32,485 nucleotides of DNA from Prolixibacteraceae bacterium. GTDB taxonomy: Bacteria > Bacteroidota > Bacteroidia > Bacteroidales > Prolixibacteraceae. The notes under the pieces were generated by a model that worked only from the letters and a program-made list of their open reading frames with translations, was not told the DNA's origin and made no database searches. A program made the translations under genes and the position numbers. Every line of letters begins with the position of its first letter. Position 1 is the first letter of the stretch. The stretch is from the NCBI GenBank assembly GCA_016930365.1, contig JAFGGY010000165.1, positions 1-32,485 of the forward strand. Direction: 5' to 3'. Shown here one piece after another: positions 17,479 through 25,039 of the stretch.

Positions 17479-18054
17479 TCAACTATGTTTTAGATATTCT
17501 ACAAAACTGGCGACAGCTCTTCCTCTATGACTAATTTCATTTTTCAATGCGGCATCCATTTGAGCAAACGATTGCTGATATCCATCGGGCTTAAAAACAG
17601 GGTCGTATCCAAATCCCTTGCTGCCCTGCGATGCATTTAGAATAGCACCATCCACAATTCCCTCAAACAGCTGTTCGTTACCGTCGGTTATGTATGAAAT
17701 AACAGTTCTAAAACGAGCTTTTCGGTTTTTTATTTTATTCATGTCCGACAAGAGCTTTTGCATATTATCGGCAGAACTTCTTTGAGGCCCGGCAAATCGG
17801 GCAGAATATACACCGGGAGCCATACCCAGCGCTTCCACTTCGAGGCCGGTATCGTCGGCAAAACACGGATAACCATATCGTTCGTAAACGTAGTGAGCTT
17901 TAAGCGATGCATTTCCCTCGAGGGTATCGGCCGTTTCAGGTATATCTTCAGTACAGCCAATATCGTTCAAACTTAGAATTTCGAAGTTGTCTCCCAAAAT
18001 CTCCTGCACTTCGCGCAATTTGTGCTCGTTATTTGTTGCAAATACCAGTTTCAT
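17479..18054 (-). CDS. rdgB: dITP/XTP pyrophosphatase (RdgB/HAM1)
   Basis: A 191-residue enzyme that hydrolyses non-canonical purine triphosphates (dITP, XTP) to monophosphates, keeping them out of DNA. Visible hallmarks are the N-terminal [12 protein letters not shown], the metal and substrate segment [28 protein letters not shown], and the C-terminal SHRGRA. Normal full length. It is the first gene of the rdgB-porZ-recO operon, with a -7 element at 18080-18087. Its stop codon (17479-17481) lies just before or overlapping the porZ start region. Confidence 0.95.
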   Translation of the reverse strand: MKLVFATNNEHKLREVQEILGDNFEILSLNDIGCTEDIPETADTLEGNASLKAHYVYERYGYPCFADDTGLEVEALGMAPGVYSARFAGPQRSSADNMQKLLSDMNKIKNRKARFRTVISYITDGNEQLFEGIVDGAILNASQGSKGFGYDPVFKPDGYQQSFAQMDAALKNEISHRGRAVASFVEYLKHS

Positions 18055-18079
18055 ATTTGTTTTTTAATCTTAACAGCCA

Positions 18080-18087
18080 CAAATGTA
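18080..18087 (-). promoter_or_regulatory. -7 promoter element of the rdgB-porZ-recO operon
   Basis: On the minus strand this reads TACATTTG, an exact TAnnTTTG, 26 bases before the rdgB ATG. Confidence 0.55.
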
Positions 18088-18098
18088 ATCAATCTGAT

Positions 18099-18764
18099 TT
18101 ATTCGCTATAAGCATCGGCCAGTTTTGAAGCATCGTAAATCTGAACCTGTTTGTAACGCACATCAATAATGCCATCGTTTTGTAGTTGCATAAACGCTCG
18201 ACCCACCGACGGACGCGCCACACCAAAAAGTTCAGCCAGATCGTTTTGAGAATGACTGAGCCTGAAGCTACTCCTACCTGATGCCTCATCGATTAGATAA
18301 AAAGCCAGCTTCGACCTAAGTGATTTAAATGAATGGAAGCGCAATTTTTCGGACAGAAACTGCGCCCTCGACGAGATCATTCCCAAAAAATTTTGCAACA
18401 CCGTATTATTAAGTTGAAAAAGCTTCAACAACTCGGTTTTATAAATCACTATAAATTTTGCTTCGTTATAGGTGATAATATTTACCGGATAGTGATTTTT
18501 TCTGCCAAAAATAAAAGCCGGAGCCAACACTGTAGGTGCATGAAGGTCTTCAATTTTCAGGCTTCGTCCGTCGGCACCGGCCATTTCGCCTTTAACCATT
18601 CCGTCGGTTAATATCATCAGTCGGTTGCATTGCTCCCCCTGCGATACAACCAACGAATTGGGACCGTATCTTTTATTTTGAAAAACAATCAGGTTCAGTA
18701 GGCTTTCAATTTGTTTTTCATCAAGGCCAGCAAACAAGGACAAGGTTGTTAATTTATGATGCAT
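18099..18764 (-). CDS. Crp/Fnr family transcriptional regulator
   Basis: A 221-residue regulator. The N-terminal cyclic-nucleotide-binding-like beta-roll (about 10-125) has the NRLMILTDGMVKGE turn. The long dimerisation helix follows, then a winged helix-turn-helix, with recognition helix LFGVARPSVGRAFMQLQ near 180-200. Only one Cys is seen, so it lacks the Fe-S cluster of Fnr. The effector could be heme, a nucleotide or nothing. It is divergent from a 4Fe-4S protein gene, with an inverted repeat between them that could be its own operator. A role in redox or nitrosative stress is plausible but not shown. Confidence 0.88.
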   Translation of the reverse strand: MHHKLTTLSLFAGLDEKQIESLLNLIVFQNKRYGPNSLVVSQGEQCNRLMILTDGMVKGEMAGADGRSLKIEDLHAPTVLAPAFIFGRKNHYPVNIITYNEAKFIVIYKTELLKLFQLNNTVLQNFLGMISSRAQFLSEKLRFHSFKSLRSKLAFYLIDEASGRSSFRLSHSQNDLAELFGVARPSVGRAFMQLQNDGIIDVRYKQVQIYDASKLADAYSE

Positions 18765-18795
18765 TGTTTTCGTTTAAAAACTTCTAAATGTAACA

Positions 18796-18824
18796 AAGGT
18801 GACAACTTTTTGGCATATCACCTT
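18796..18824. promoter_or_regulatory. Candidate operator: AAGGTGA-N15-TCACCTT inverted repeat
   Basis: A perfect 7-bp inverted repeat (18796-18802 and 18818-18824) lies in the divergent spacer between the Crp/Fnr regulator and the 4Fe-4S gene. The GTGA/TCAC half-sites are typical of the Crp/Fnr family, but the spacer is longer than the usual 6. The right arm abuts the -7 element at 18826, so binding would affect that promoter. Confidence 0.5.
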
Positions 18825-18825
18825 A

Positions 18826-18833
18826 TATTTTTG
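18826..18833 (+). promoter_or_regulatory. -7 promoter element for the 4Fe-4S protein gene
   Basis: TATTTTTG matches TAnnTTTG, 21 bases before the ATG at 18854. Confidence 0.55.
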
Positions 18834-18853
18834 TTCAAAATAACAATTTACTT

Positions 18854-19741
18854 ATGAAACGTGAAATTATAAAAATTAACGAGGATTTGTGCAACGGTTG
18901 TGGTTTATGTATCCCTAACTGCCACGAGGGCGCCCTGCAAATTATCGACGGCAAAGCCCGCTTAATCAGCGATTTAATGTGCGACGGACTTGGTGCCTGC
19001 ATAGGTTATTGTCCCGAGGGAGCCATAAGCATCGAACAACGAAAGGCTGAGCCTTACAACGAAGCAAAAGTAATGGCCGACATGATTCACAAAGGCAAAA
19101 ACACGGTTGTGGCTCATTTTAAACATTTACTCGACCATAACGAAACCGGTTTTCTCAAAGAGGGAATCGAATATATGGAGCAGTCCCAAGCCAATTTGAG
19201 TTTTACGGTCGAAGAAGTGCTTGACGAAATATACAGCAACAAGATAAAGAGCAACGAAGGATGCAATACCGGGGGATGCCCCGGATCGAAACCAATATCC
19301 TTCAAGGCCGAAGGACTTAGCATGGCATCCCCGGCAGAACCCCGGAAACAGCAACAGGCTTCGCAACTCGGACACTGGCCCGTACAGCTACATCTTATTA
19401 ATCCGGCAGCCGCTTACTTCAAAAAAGCCGATCTGCTGATAGCAGCCGATTGCACTGCCTTTACAATGGGCGATTTTCATTCAACGTGGCTGAAAAATAA
19501 AAGTGTCGTAATTGCCTGCCCAAAACTCGATTCGGGCATCGAAGTGTATATCAATAAAATAGCCGGACTTATTGACGAAGCCATGGTAAATACCATTACC
19601 GTACTTATGATGGAGGTTCCCTGCTGTGGCGGTTTGCTACGCATCGTAAACGAAGCTCGTCAAATGACTTCACGCAATGTTCCGGTAAAAGCTGTAGTAG
19701 TTAGCACTAAAGGCGCGGTATTGAGAGAAGAATGGGTATAA
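18854..19741 (+). CDS. Cys-rich 4Fe-4S dicluster protein
   Basis: A 295-residue cytosolic protein. The N-terminus is a ferredoxin-like dicluster domain: Cys13, 16, 19, 23 (CNGCGLCIPNC) bind one 4Fe-4S cluster. A second, atypical set, Cys43, Cys49 and Cys53 in CDGLGACIGYCPEGAI, has only three Cys in the usual spacing. The middle carries CNTGGCPG. The C-terminal domain has further Cys (AADCTAF, IACPKLD, VPCCGG) that could bind another cluster. I know this architecture from anaerobes, often beside Crp/Fnr-type regulators, with unknown electron-transfer function. Its divergent partner at 18099 is such a regulator. Confidence 0.82.
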   Translation: MKREIIKINEDLCNGCGLCIPNCHEGALQIIDGKARLISDLMCDGLGACIGYCPEGAISIEQRKAEPYNEAKVMADMIHKGKNTVVAHFKHLLDHNETGFLKEGIEYMEQSQANLSFTVEEVLDEIYSNKIKSNEGCNTGGCPGSKPISFKAEGLSMASPAEPRKQQQASQLGHWPVQLHLINPAAAYFKKADLLIAADCTAFTMGDFHSTWLKNKSVVIACPKLDSGIEVYINKIAGLIDEAMVNTITVLMMEVPCCGGLLRIVNEARQMTSRNVPVKAVVVSTKGAVLREEWV

Positions 19742-19936
19742 AGGAAAAAAAAGGAGCACTGAGAAGGTGAGAAATGAGAATACTGACGATTTATTGTTTA
19801 GCGAATATGTTTATCCTATAGATTTTTAGCACTCAAAAAAGAACAATTTTCACTAATTTGAGATGCTTGACTTTTCTAATTTGTTTAGTCCAACCAATCA
19901 TTTCAGATATATTTATCTTATTTTGAAAGGATTTTG

Positions 19937-19944
19937 TATTTTTG
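19937..19944 (+). promoter_or_regulatory. -7 promoter element for mrp
   Basis: TATTTTTG matches TAnnTTTG, 28 bases before the ATG at 19972. The 230-bp spacer upstream (19742-19971) is AT-rich with no other feature seen. Confidence 0.5.
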
Positions 19945-19971
19945 TTGCCTGAAATTCAAAATTAAAGTAAT

Positions 19972-21069
19972 ATGGCACTACAACCCAAGGATATAAATGA
20001 AGCCCTGAGACAAGTAAACATGCCCGGATCGAACGAAAATATTGTCGATCTCGACATGGTACAGGAAATCCGTATCGACGGTAAAAAAGTAAGTTTCACG
20101 TTGGTTTTTCAACGTTCGAACGACCCAAATATTCCGGTCGTAAAATCGCTTTGTGTACAAGCAATATGGAAGCACTTGGGGCGCGATGTCGAAATTGCCG
20201 GTAACATTTCAACGCGTTCGGTTCACGACATGCAACGCCCTATTTTACCCGGCGTGAAAAACATTATTGCCGTGGCATCGGGTAAAGGCGGGGTAGGCAA
20301 ATCGACTGTTGCATCGAACCTGGCAGTTGCCATGGCTCAAACCGGCGCTTCGGTTGGCTTAATCGATGCCGATATTTTCGGCCCTTCGGTACCCATTATG
20401 TTTGGCGAAAAAGATGCCCGCCCAACGGGCACCAAAGTAGATGGTCGCGACATGATTGTTCCCATCGAAAAATATGGGGTTAAGATACTTTCTATCGGCT
20501 TTTTCGTCGATCCCAACGATGCCGTGGTATGGCGCGGGCCAATGGCTTCGAATGCATTGAAACAACTTATCACCGATGCCGTTTGGGGACCACTCGATTA
20601 CCTCTTTATCGACCTTCCACCCGGTACCAGCGACATCCATTTAACACTGATGCAAACCGTACCGGTAACCGGTGCCGTAATTGTTAGTACTCCTCAAGAT
20701 GTAGCACTGGCCGATGCCATTAAAGGCACCAATATGTTCAGAGGCAAATCGGTTGATGTTCCGGTACTTGGCTTAATCGAAAACATGGCCTGGTTTACCC
20801 CCGAAGAACTGCCCGAAAACAAATATTACCTGTTTGGAAAAGACGGTGGAATAAAAATGGCAGAAAAACTGGAGATCCCATTTCTGGGACAAATACCCAT
20901 TGTACAAAGCATTCGCGAAGGTGGCGACAATGGAGTTCCGGCAGCAGTTACCCCCGATACCATTACCGGAAAAGCCTTCAAAGACTTAGCCGAAAAAGTT
21001 GTGGCCTCGATTGAAGAACGCAACAACAACATGGCGCCTACACAAAAAATTCATGTAAGTAAAAAATAA
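19972..21069 (+). CDS. mrp: Mrp/NBP35 family P-loop ATPase (Fe-S cluster carrier)
   Basis: A 365-residue protein. The N-terminal MIP18-like (DUF59) domain covers about 1-80. The ParA/MinD-type ATPase follows, with the deviant Walker A GKGGVGKST (104-112), the switch segment DADIFGPSVP and the IDLPPGTSD motif. Members carry and deliver Fe-S clusters. The CXXC motif that bridges the cluster in ApbC/Nbp35 is missing; the equivalent region is ENMAWFTPEELPENKYYLFG. This is common in Bacteroidota homologues, but it means cluster binding is not assured. No nifU/suf genes are adjacent. The neighbouring 4Fe-4S protein is a possible client. Confidence 0.93.
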   Translation: MALQPKDINEALRQVNMPGSNENIVDLDMVQEIRIDGKKVSFTLVFQRSNDPNIPVVKSLCVQAIWKHLGRDVEIAGNISTRSVHDMQRPILPGVKNIIAVASGKGGVGKSTVASNLAVAMAQTGASVGLIDADIFGPSVPIMFGEKDARPTGTKVDGRDMIVPIEKYGVKILSIGFFVDPNDAVVWRGPMASNALKQLITDAVWGPLDYLFIDLPPGTSDIHLTLMQTVPVTGAVIVSTPQDVALADAIKGTNMFRGKSVDVPVLGLIENMAWFTPEELPENKYYLFGKDGGIKMAEKLEIPFLGQIPIVQSIREGGDNGVPAAVTPDTITGKAFKDLAEKVVASIEERNNNMAPTQKIHVSKK

Positions 21070-21196
21070 AAAAAGAAGTATATAATTATAAAAAGCTGTT
21101 GAACCAAAGCTGCGAAAGCAAAAAATAAACCGAACAAAACCAAAAGTTTTTTTCATTTATTTCACTCATTCGCTTTCACTTATCAATTTGTTTCAA

Positions 21197-21204
21197 TAGC
21201 TTTG
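21197..21204 (+). promoter_or_regulatory. Candidate -7 element for the RRM gene with a ~100-nt leader
   Basis: TAGCTTTG matches TAnnTTTG and has a TTTC at 21174-21177 near the -33 position. If used, the RRM mRNA would have a 5' leader of about 100 nt. No particular structure is evident in it. Confidence 0.45.
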
Positions 21205-21308
21205 TTTATTGAATTTGATATGTAATACGTTCTTCTCCTTCGACGAGTGTTTACGTTTCAAGCTCATATAACTAAAACCAATTTATTTTTTTATTAATTA
21301 TTTCTTTT

Positions 21309-21695
21309 ATGGATATTTTTGTAGCAAAACTTAGCTCCGACACCACGTCCGACCACCTCACGGAGCTTTTCAGTCAATTCGGTACTGTTTTATCTTCTAA
21401 AATTATTATGGATAAAGAAACCGGAAGGTCGAAATGTTATGGTTTTGTTGAAATGGAAGATGAAGCTGACGGTGCATCAGCCATTGAACAACTAAACGAA
21501 ACTGAATTTATGGGAACCGAAATTGCCGTTAAAAAATCGGAACCCCGATCCAGGGACAAACGCCCTTCGAACCGCCGTTTTGGCAACAACGACGGACGCC
21601 GGAACAACCAAAACCGTCAATCGTACAACGACAGAAACGACGGTGGAGACAGACGAAATTACAACAGAGACAGGAACTTTAATCGTTACGAATAA
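21309..21695 (+). CDS. RRM-domain RNA-binding protein
   Basis: A 128-residue protein with one RNA recognition motif (1-80): RNP2 IFVAKL (3-8) and RNP1 KCYGFVEM (42-49), with aromatic residues at the RNA-stacking positions. The tail (about 82-128) is rich in Arg, Asn and Asp, with RNN/RDR-type repeats, likely disordered and RNA-binding. Such RRM proteins are abundant single-copy or multi-copy regulators in Bacteroidota and cyanobacteria; some affect mRNA levels globally or respond to cold. The gene is monocistronic, with its own promoter candidate and a strong terminator. Confidence 0.92.
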   Translation: MDIFVAKLSSDTTSDHLTELFSQFGTVLSSKIIMDKETGRSKCYGFVEMEDEADGASAIEQLNETEFMGTEIAVKKSEPRSRDKRPSNRRFGNNDGRRNNQNRQSYNDRNDGGDRRNYNRDRNFNRYE

Positions 21696-21702
21696 AATCA
21701 AT

Positions 21703-21729
21703 AAAGGGTTGCAACACAAGCAACCCTTT
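21703..21729 (+). terminator. Intrinsic terminator after the RRM gene
   Basis: A perfect 10-bp stem, AAAGGGTTGC (21703-21712) and GCAACCCTTT (21720-21729), has a 7-nt loop and ends in a run of five T. Confidence 0.9.
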
Positions 21730-21784
21730 TTGATGCCACATTCGCACCAAACACTTTTCAGCATAACTTAAGCCTGGATATTTC

Positions 21785-21792
21785 TATATTTG
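21785..21792 (+). promoter_or_regulatory. -7 promoter element for rnpA
   Basis: TATATTTG matches TAnnTTTG and lies only 17 bases before the rnpA ATG, implying a very short leader. Confidence 0.6.
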
Positions 21793-21809
21793 CGCCACAA
21801 ACAAAACGG

Positions 21810-22205
21810 ATGCAACATCAATTCAAGTTTTCGAAAAACGAACGTTTAAGTAGTAAAAAAACCATCGACAAGCTTTTTACCGATGGGAAAGCGTTGTTTG
21901 CCTTTCCCTTTCGTATTATTGTACTACCCAGCCAAACGGAAACTTCGGCGCCGGTACAGGTGCTTTTTTCTGTTCCCAAAAAGAACTTCAAAAGAGCGGT
22001 ACACCGAAACCTCATCAAACGACGAATGCGCGAAGCATACCGGCTAAACAAAAACAGTTTCACCTCCAATTTTTCAACATCCGACACTTCGATAGCCATC
22101 ATGTTTATTTATATCGAAAAAGAAATAAAAGACTATGCGAGCATCGAAAAAGGCATGAAAAAAGCCCTATCAAAAATCGGCCAGCTTTTAGCTACTACCA
22201 AATAA
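21810..22205 (+). CDS. rnpA: Ribonuclease P protein component
   Basis: A 131-residue basic protein that binds the RNase P RNA and helps mature tRNA 5' ends. The RNR signature region, KRAVHRNLIKRRMREAYRLN (61-80), and the preceding FSVPKKNFKR strand and turn are clear. N-terminal FSKNERLSSKKTIDKLF is also typical. Genes usually near it (rpmH, yidD) are not adjacent on either side. Its last 11 bases overlap the 3' end of the convergent beta-helix lipoprotein gene. Confidence 0.94.
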   Translation: MQHQFKFSKNERLSSKKTIDKLFTDGKALFAFPFRIIVLPSQTETSAPVQVLFSVPKKNFKRAVHRNLIKRRMREAYRLNKNSFTSNFSTSDTSIAIMFIYIEKEIKDYASIEKGMKKALSKIGQLLATTK

Positions 22206-23550
22206 GCCCCAGGCTCGAAGTGAGGGTCCATTCGCCCATCCAATTGTAATTGTCGAAAGCACCTATGTAGTTTGCTGTTTCGAAAAAATCGTTTTCGGGA
22301 AGCGGAGCATAATTTGTAAAAAGAATGTCATCGTCCGTAATCAGCGAAATGCCATTTTCGTTTTCATTAAAATCGATTACAGCAAAGCGGTTGCCGGCGC
22401 TACTAAAATAATCTGCAAGCAATAACTCCTCTTCGCGAACATCTTCCTCATTCAACGCATACACCGAAAAGAACCCATCAAGCTGATTAGCATTAACCCG
22501 ATTAAAAACACAATTTTTCACTTCGAGGTTTCCAATTTGCCATTGCGTAAAACTGTTATGCCTCACCGAACTATATTCCATTTCAACACCAAATTTTTGA
22601 TTAACAAAAAGTGAATTTGCTACTATTCCACCACCATTATCATTAAATGAAATCAACTTATTGGTATAATCGGTTCCCCGCCCAACAGCACTCACATTAT
22701 AAATTACAGGCAACGAATATGGAGGCGACGTTATTGAAGCTTCACCACCATCAATTTCAATCAACTTATCGCCGTAGCCGCTTGCCTGCACCAGGCACCA
22801 AAACTGACCGCTGCCTTGATATCCGTAATCGATATCAACAGCATCGTCGGCGCAATTTGCCACAACAATATAACTGAGGTTAACCGTGCCTCCAAACAGC
22901 TCAATACCATCGTCGGCATTGGCAAAAACCTCAACATGGTCGATTATTGTTGCCGAACCCACCCCACCGAGGGTGAGCCCATTAATTTCGTTTCCCTGCC
23001 CCAAATCTGTACCTCCATATCGTATCGAAACATAGCGTAACACGCCCGAGTTGTCCTGGTCGTTGTTGCCGCCATAGATGCCACGCGGTTCCGAAAAAGG
23101 AATACCTTCGATGTGAGCCTCGCCCGAAGGTGAGTTGATTGAAGCACTACCCAACATGATAACACCACCCCACAAACCACGTTCGTCGGCACCTACCGAA
23201 CCATTGAGGTTATCGCCTTCGACCGTAAAAATGATAGGCTCAACAGCTGTACCTTCGGCTATAATTTTACCACCGCGGGCAACAATTAATGCCGACGAAG
23301 CCGTGCCCGACCCCTGCCGTGCCCTAATTACGGTGCCGGGTTCAATGGTTAACACCTGTCCATCGTTTACATATACCTTTCCTTCGAGAATATATTCTTT
23401 GTCTTTTGTCCAGGTTACCGTACCAACACCAAGACCATTATCGTTAATCACTTTTTGAGTTTCTTCAAGCCAATAGTCGCTTTTACGGCAAGCCGAAAAC
23501 GCAATTAATACGAAAAAAACAGTTAAAAGTATAAATTGATTTTTAGCCAT
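22195..23550 (-). CDS. Right-handed beta-helix lipoprotein (single unit)
   Basis: A 451-residue predicted lipoprotein with signal residues 4-20 and lipidated Cys21 (AFSAC). After a linker, residues 50-330 show short repeating strands with Gly/Asn turns (LTIEPGTVI, GLWGGVIMLGSAS, GGNNDQDNSGVLRYV, ADDGIELFGGTVNLSYIVV, ADDAVDIDYGY), typical of a right-handed parallel beta-helix. The DDGIELFGGTV and DDA-[IV]-D segments are shared with the larger lipoprotein at 27854, so the two are paralogues. The C-terminal 100 residues differ. It follows the porin gene by three bases, forming a two-gene operon. It is probably an outer-membrane, possibly surface, partner of that porin. Substrate unknown. Confidence 0.82.
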   Translation of the reverse strand: MAKNQFILLTVFFVLIAFSACRKSDYWLEETQKVINDNGLGVGTVTWTKDKEYILEGKVYVNDGQVLTIEPGTVIRARQGSGTASSALIVARGGKIIAEGTAVEPIIFTVEGDNLNGSVGADERGLWGGVIMLGSASINSPSGEAHIEGIPFSEPRGIYGGNNDQDNSGVLRYVSIRYGGTDLGQGNEINGLTLGGVGSATIIDHVEVFANADDGIELFGGTVNLSYIVVANCADDAVDIDYGYQGSGQFWCLVQASGYGDKLIEIDGGEASITSPPYSLPVIYNVSAVGRGTDYTNKLISFNDNGGGIVANSLFVNQKFGVEMEYSSVRHNSFTQWQIGNLEVKNCVFNRVNANQLDGFFSVYALNEEDVREEELLLADYFSSAGNRFAVIDFNENENGISLITDDDILFTNYAPLPENDFFETANYIGAFDNYNWMGEWTLTSSLGLIW

Positions 23551-23553
23551 GGC

Positions 23554-24552
23554 TTATAATTTGAATTCAACATTAAAATACACATACGCTTCGTTGTCTA
23601 AATTAGCTGCCGATGGATACCAATCGCGGTAATTCAGCGAAATTTTCAGGTTCGAGTGCAGTTTTTTCTCTACCCCTGCAATAAGCGAAGAACCATCTTT
23701 GGCTAAATTCCACGGCGTACTGGTATTTTCCAGAATGTTCGATTCGAGCAAATCGTAGCGTGCAAAAATTTTCCAGTTATTTTTCAATATATAGGTTGAA
23801 TAAAACGAGTACCCCGACTGATTTCTATTTTCGAGATATTTGTAATTATGAAGCAGGTTATACTCGGCAGCAATACTCAATCGTTCGAAGGGCTTATACC
23901 CTAAAAAAGCAGCATAAACCATCTTTGTTTTTGTGGTCGATGGCCCATAATTTATAAAAAAACGCCAGTTTAACCGGCTTGGAGCATTTAAGGTTATTCC
24001 TGCTGTATATTCAAACATATTGTCGGTTTGAAGCTGGCTGTATCCTTCACCGTTTACAATGGCTGCATCGATTGCAGCCCAAGAGCTGAGTTTGTAGCTG
24101 GCCAAAACACCCAGGTCGGCACTTTTACCAAACTTATACCGGCCTGCAAACGAATCTTCGATGTAGCGATAGCCCCAGAAACCTTCCTGAACTTTAAAAT
24201 GATTCATGCCAACAATACCAAAACGAACATCAATATTATTTGCTGCATAACGTACATAGGCATTTTTAAAATATGCATAGCGCTTCACAATGGCATACAC
24301 CGATTCGTCTTCGGGGCTACCAATATCGAGCAGCACCATGGCCGAAAACACGGGCGACATGGTATATGAATATCCCAGATAGGCACGTTCAATCTCAAAA
24401 ACAGAACGATTATCCTGATCGGTTAACCCAGCATGAAAATTACTGAAAATTCGAGCCACAGGCTTACCCGAAGCCTGAAAATCGGCATCGGGCTGCGCAT
24501 TGACTTGAAAAACAATGGCCAAAAGCGCAAAACAAAGCAAAAGTTTTCTCAT
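23554..24552 (-). CDS. Outer-membrane porin-like beta-barrel protein
   Basis: A 332-residue protein with a signal peptide (MRKLLLCFALLAIVFQVNA|Q). The rest alternates amphipathic strands with turns throughout (RAYLGYSYTMSPVFSAMVLL, KIFARYDLLESN, KISLNYRDWYP) and ends with strand YVYFNVEFKL. This fits a 14-18-stranded barrel like the phosphate-selective porin O/P or general porin families of Bacteroidota. First gene of a two-gene operon with the beta-helix lipoprotein, divergent from the TonB-dependent receptor. Selectivity cannot be read from sequence; an OprO/P-like role in anion or phosphate passage is only a suggestion. Confidence 0.8.
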   Translation of the reverse strand: MRKLLLCFALLAIVFQVNAQPDADFQASGKPVARIFSNFHAGLTDQDNRSVFEIERAYLGYSYTMSPVFSAMVLLDIGSPEDESVYAIVKRYAYFKNAYVRYAANNIDVRFGIVGMNHFKVQEGFWGYRYIEDSFAGRYKFGKSADLGVLASYKLSSWAAIDAAIVNGEGYSQLQTDNMFEYTAGITLNAPSRLNWRFFINYGPSTTKTKMVYAAFLGYKPFERLSIAAEYNLLHNYKYLENRNQSGYSFYSTYILKNNWKIFARYDLLESNILENTSTPWNLAKDGSSLIAGVEKKLHSNLKISLNYRDWYPSAANLDNEAYVYFNVEFKL

Positions 24553-24647
24553 TCGTTTGAGTTATTTAAAAGCATCGGATGAAAAAATGCCATACAAATT
24601 TTCGCTCGATACAAAATTAGCTACTACAGGCAAACACAATGCCGGCA

Positions 24648-24655
24648 CAAAAATA
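24648..24655 (-). promoter_or_regulatory. -7 promoter element candidate for the porin operon
   Basis: On the minus strand this reads TATTTTTG (TAnnTTTG), 96 bases before the porin ATG. A second match (TAATTTTG) at 24612-24619 is closer to the gene. Which one is used cannot be told. Confidence 0.4.
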
Positions 24656-24695
24656 GGCTTATGCATCTACTTAAAAATTAAATTAGTGTTAGGCA

Positions 24696-24745
24696 GATTA
24701 AGCCAGTCTTTACTCTCTGTTAAGTTTTGTAAACTTACGGTTAAG
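24696..24745. promoter_or_regulatory. Three GTTAAG-type repeats spaced 21-22 bp
   Basis: GATTAAG (24696-24702), TGTTAAG (24718-24724) and GGTTAAG (24739-24745) are spaced 22 and 21 bp, i.e. about two helical turns. On the minus strand they read CTTAAY, the same core as the array at 24994, placing them upstream of the porin operon in the matching orientation. Confidence 0.45.
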
Positions 24746-24993
24746 TATTCCAAAAATCAACCGGATAATCAACAAAAAAGAGAATAGCACAGCATAGAAT
24801 ACGGCACCATTAAAAATAGATATATCTACCGACACACACTACTTTACAGGCTGTTTTGTTCATTTCAACCAAAAAAGCATTAATCTTCATTTAATGTTCG
24901 AAGCCCTATACTAACTAAGGGTAAATTACAAAACGTTTTTTAAACATTCGGGTAAAACGTTGTTAACCTACAAACTGTCAAATCTATTATTTT

Positions 24994-25023
24994 CTTAACC
25001 CCGGCTTATCGTTCAGCTTAACT
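24994..25023 (+). promoter_or_regulatory. Tandem CTTAACC-like repeats with 11-12 bp period upstream of the TonB receptor gene
   Basis: CTTAACC (24994-25000), CTTATCG (25005-25011) and CTTAACT (25017-25023) are direct repeats with starts 11 and 12 bp apart. GTTAACC at 24962 lies about three turns further upstream. Repeats of this period and TTAAC-like core are characteristic of OmpR/PhoB-family response regulators, including cyanobacterial and Bacillus Pho boxes. The last repeat ends 8 bases before the candidate -7 element at 25032, as in activator-dependent PhoB promoters. The regulator is inferred, not known. Confidence 0.5.
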
Positions 25024-25031
25024 AACTACGA

Positions 25032-25039
25032 TATCATTG
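25032..25039 (+). promoter_or_regulatory. Near-consensus -7 element for the TonB receptor operon
   Basis: TATCATTG differs from TAnnTTTG at one base. It implies a transcript starting near 25046 and supports the start codon at 25079 over TTG 25037. A weak -7 without a -33 box suits an activator-dependent promoter. Confidence 0.45.

Noticed and set aside
22944-23192. Antisense and alternate-frame ORFs over the long coding regions, such as this minus-strand frame inside the beta-helix gene
   Set aside because: They lie inside well-supported genes in other frames, have no family features and follow the third-position pattern of the real gene.
25037-25039. TTG start of the TonB receptor
   Set aside because: It overlaps the candidate -7 element and adds a polar stretch before the signal peptide; ATG 25079 is better.
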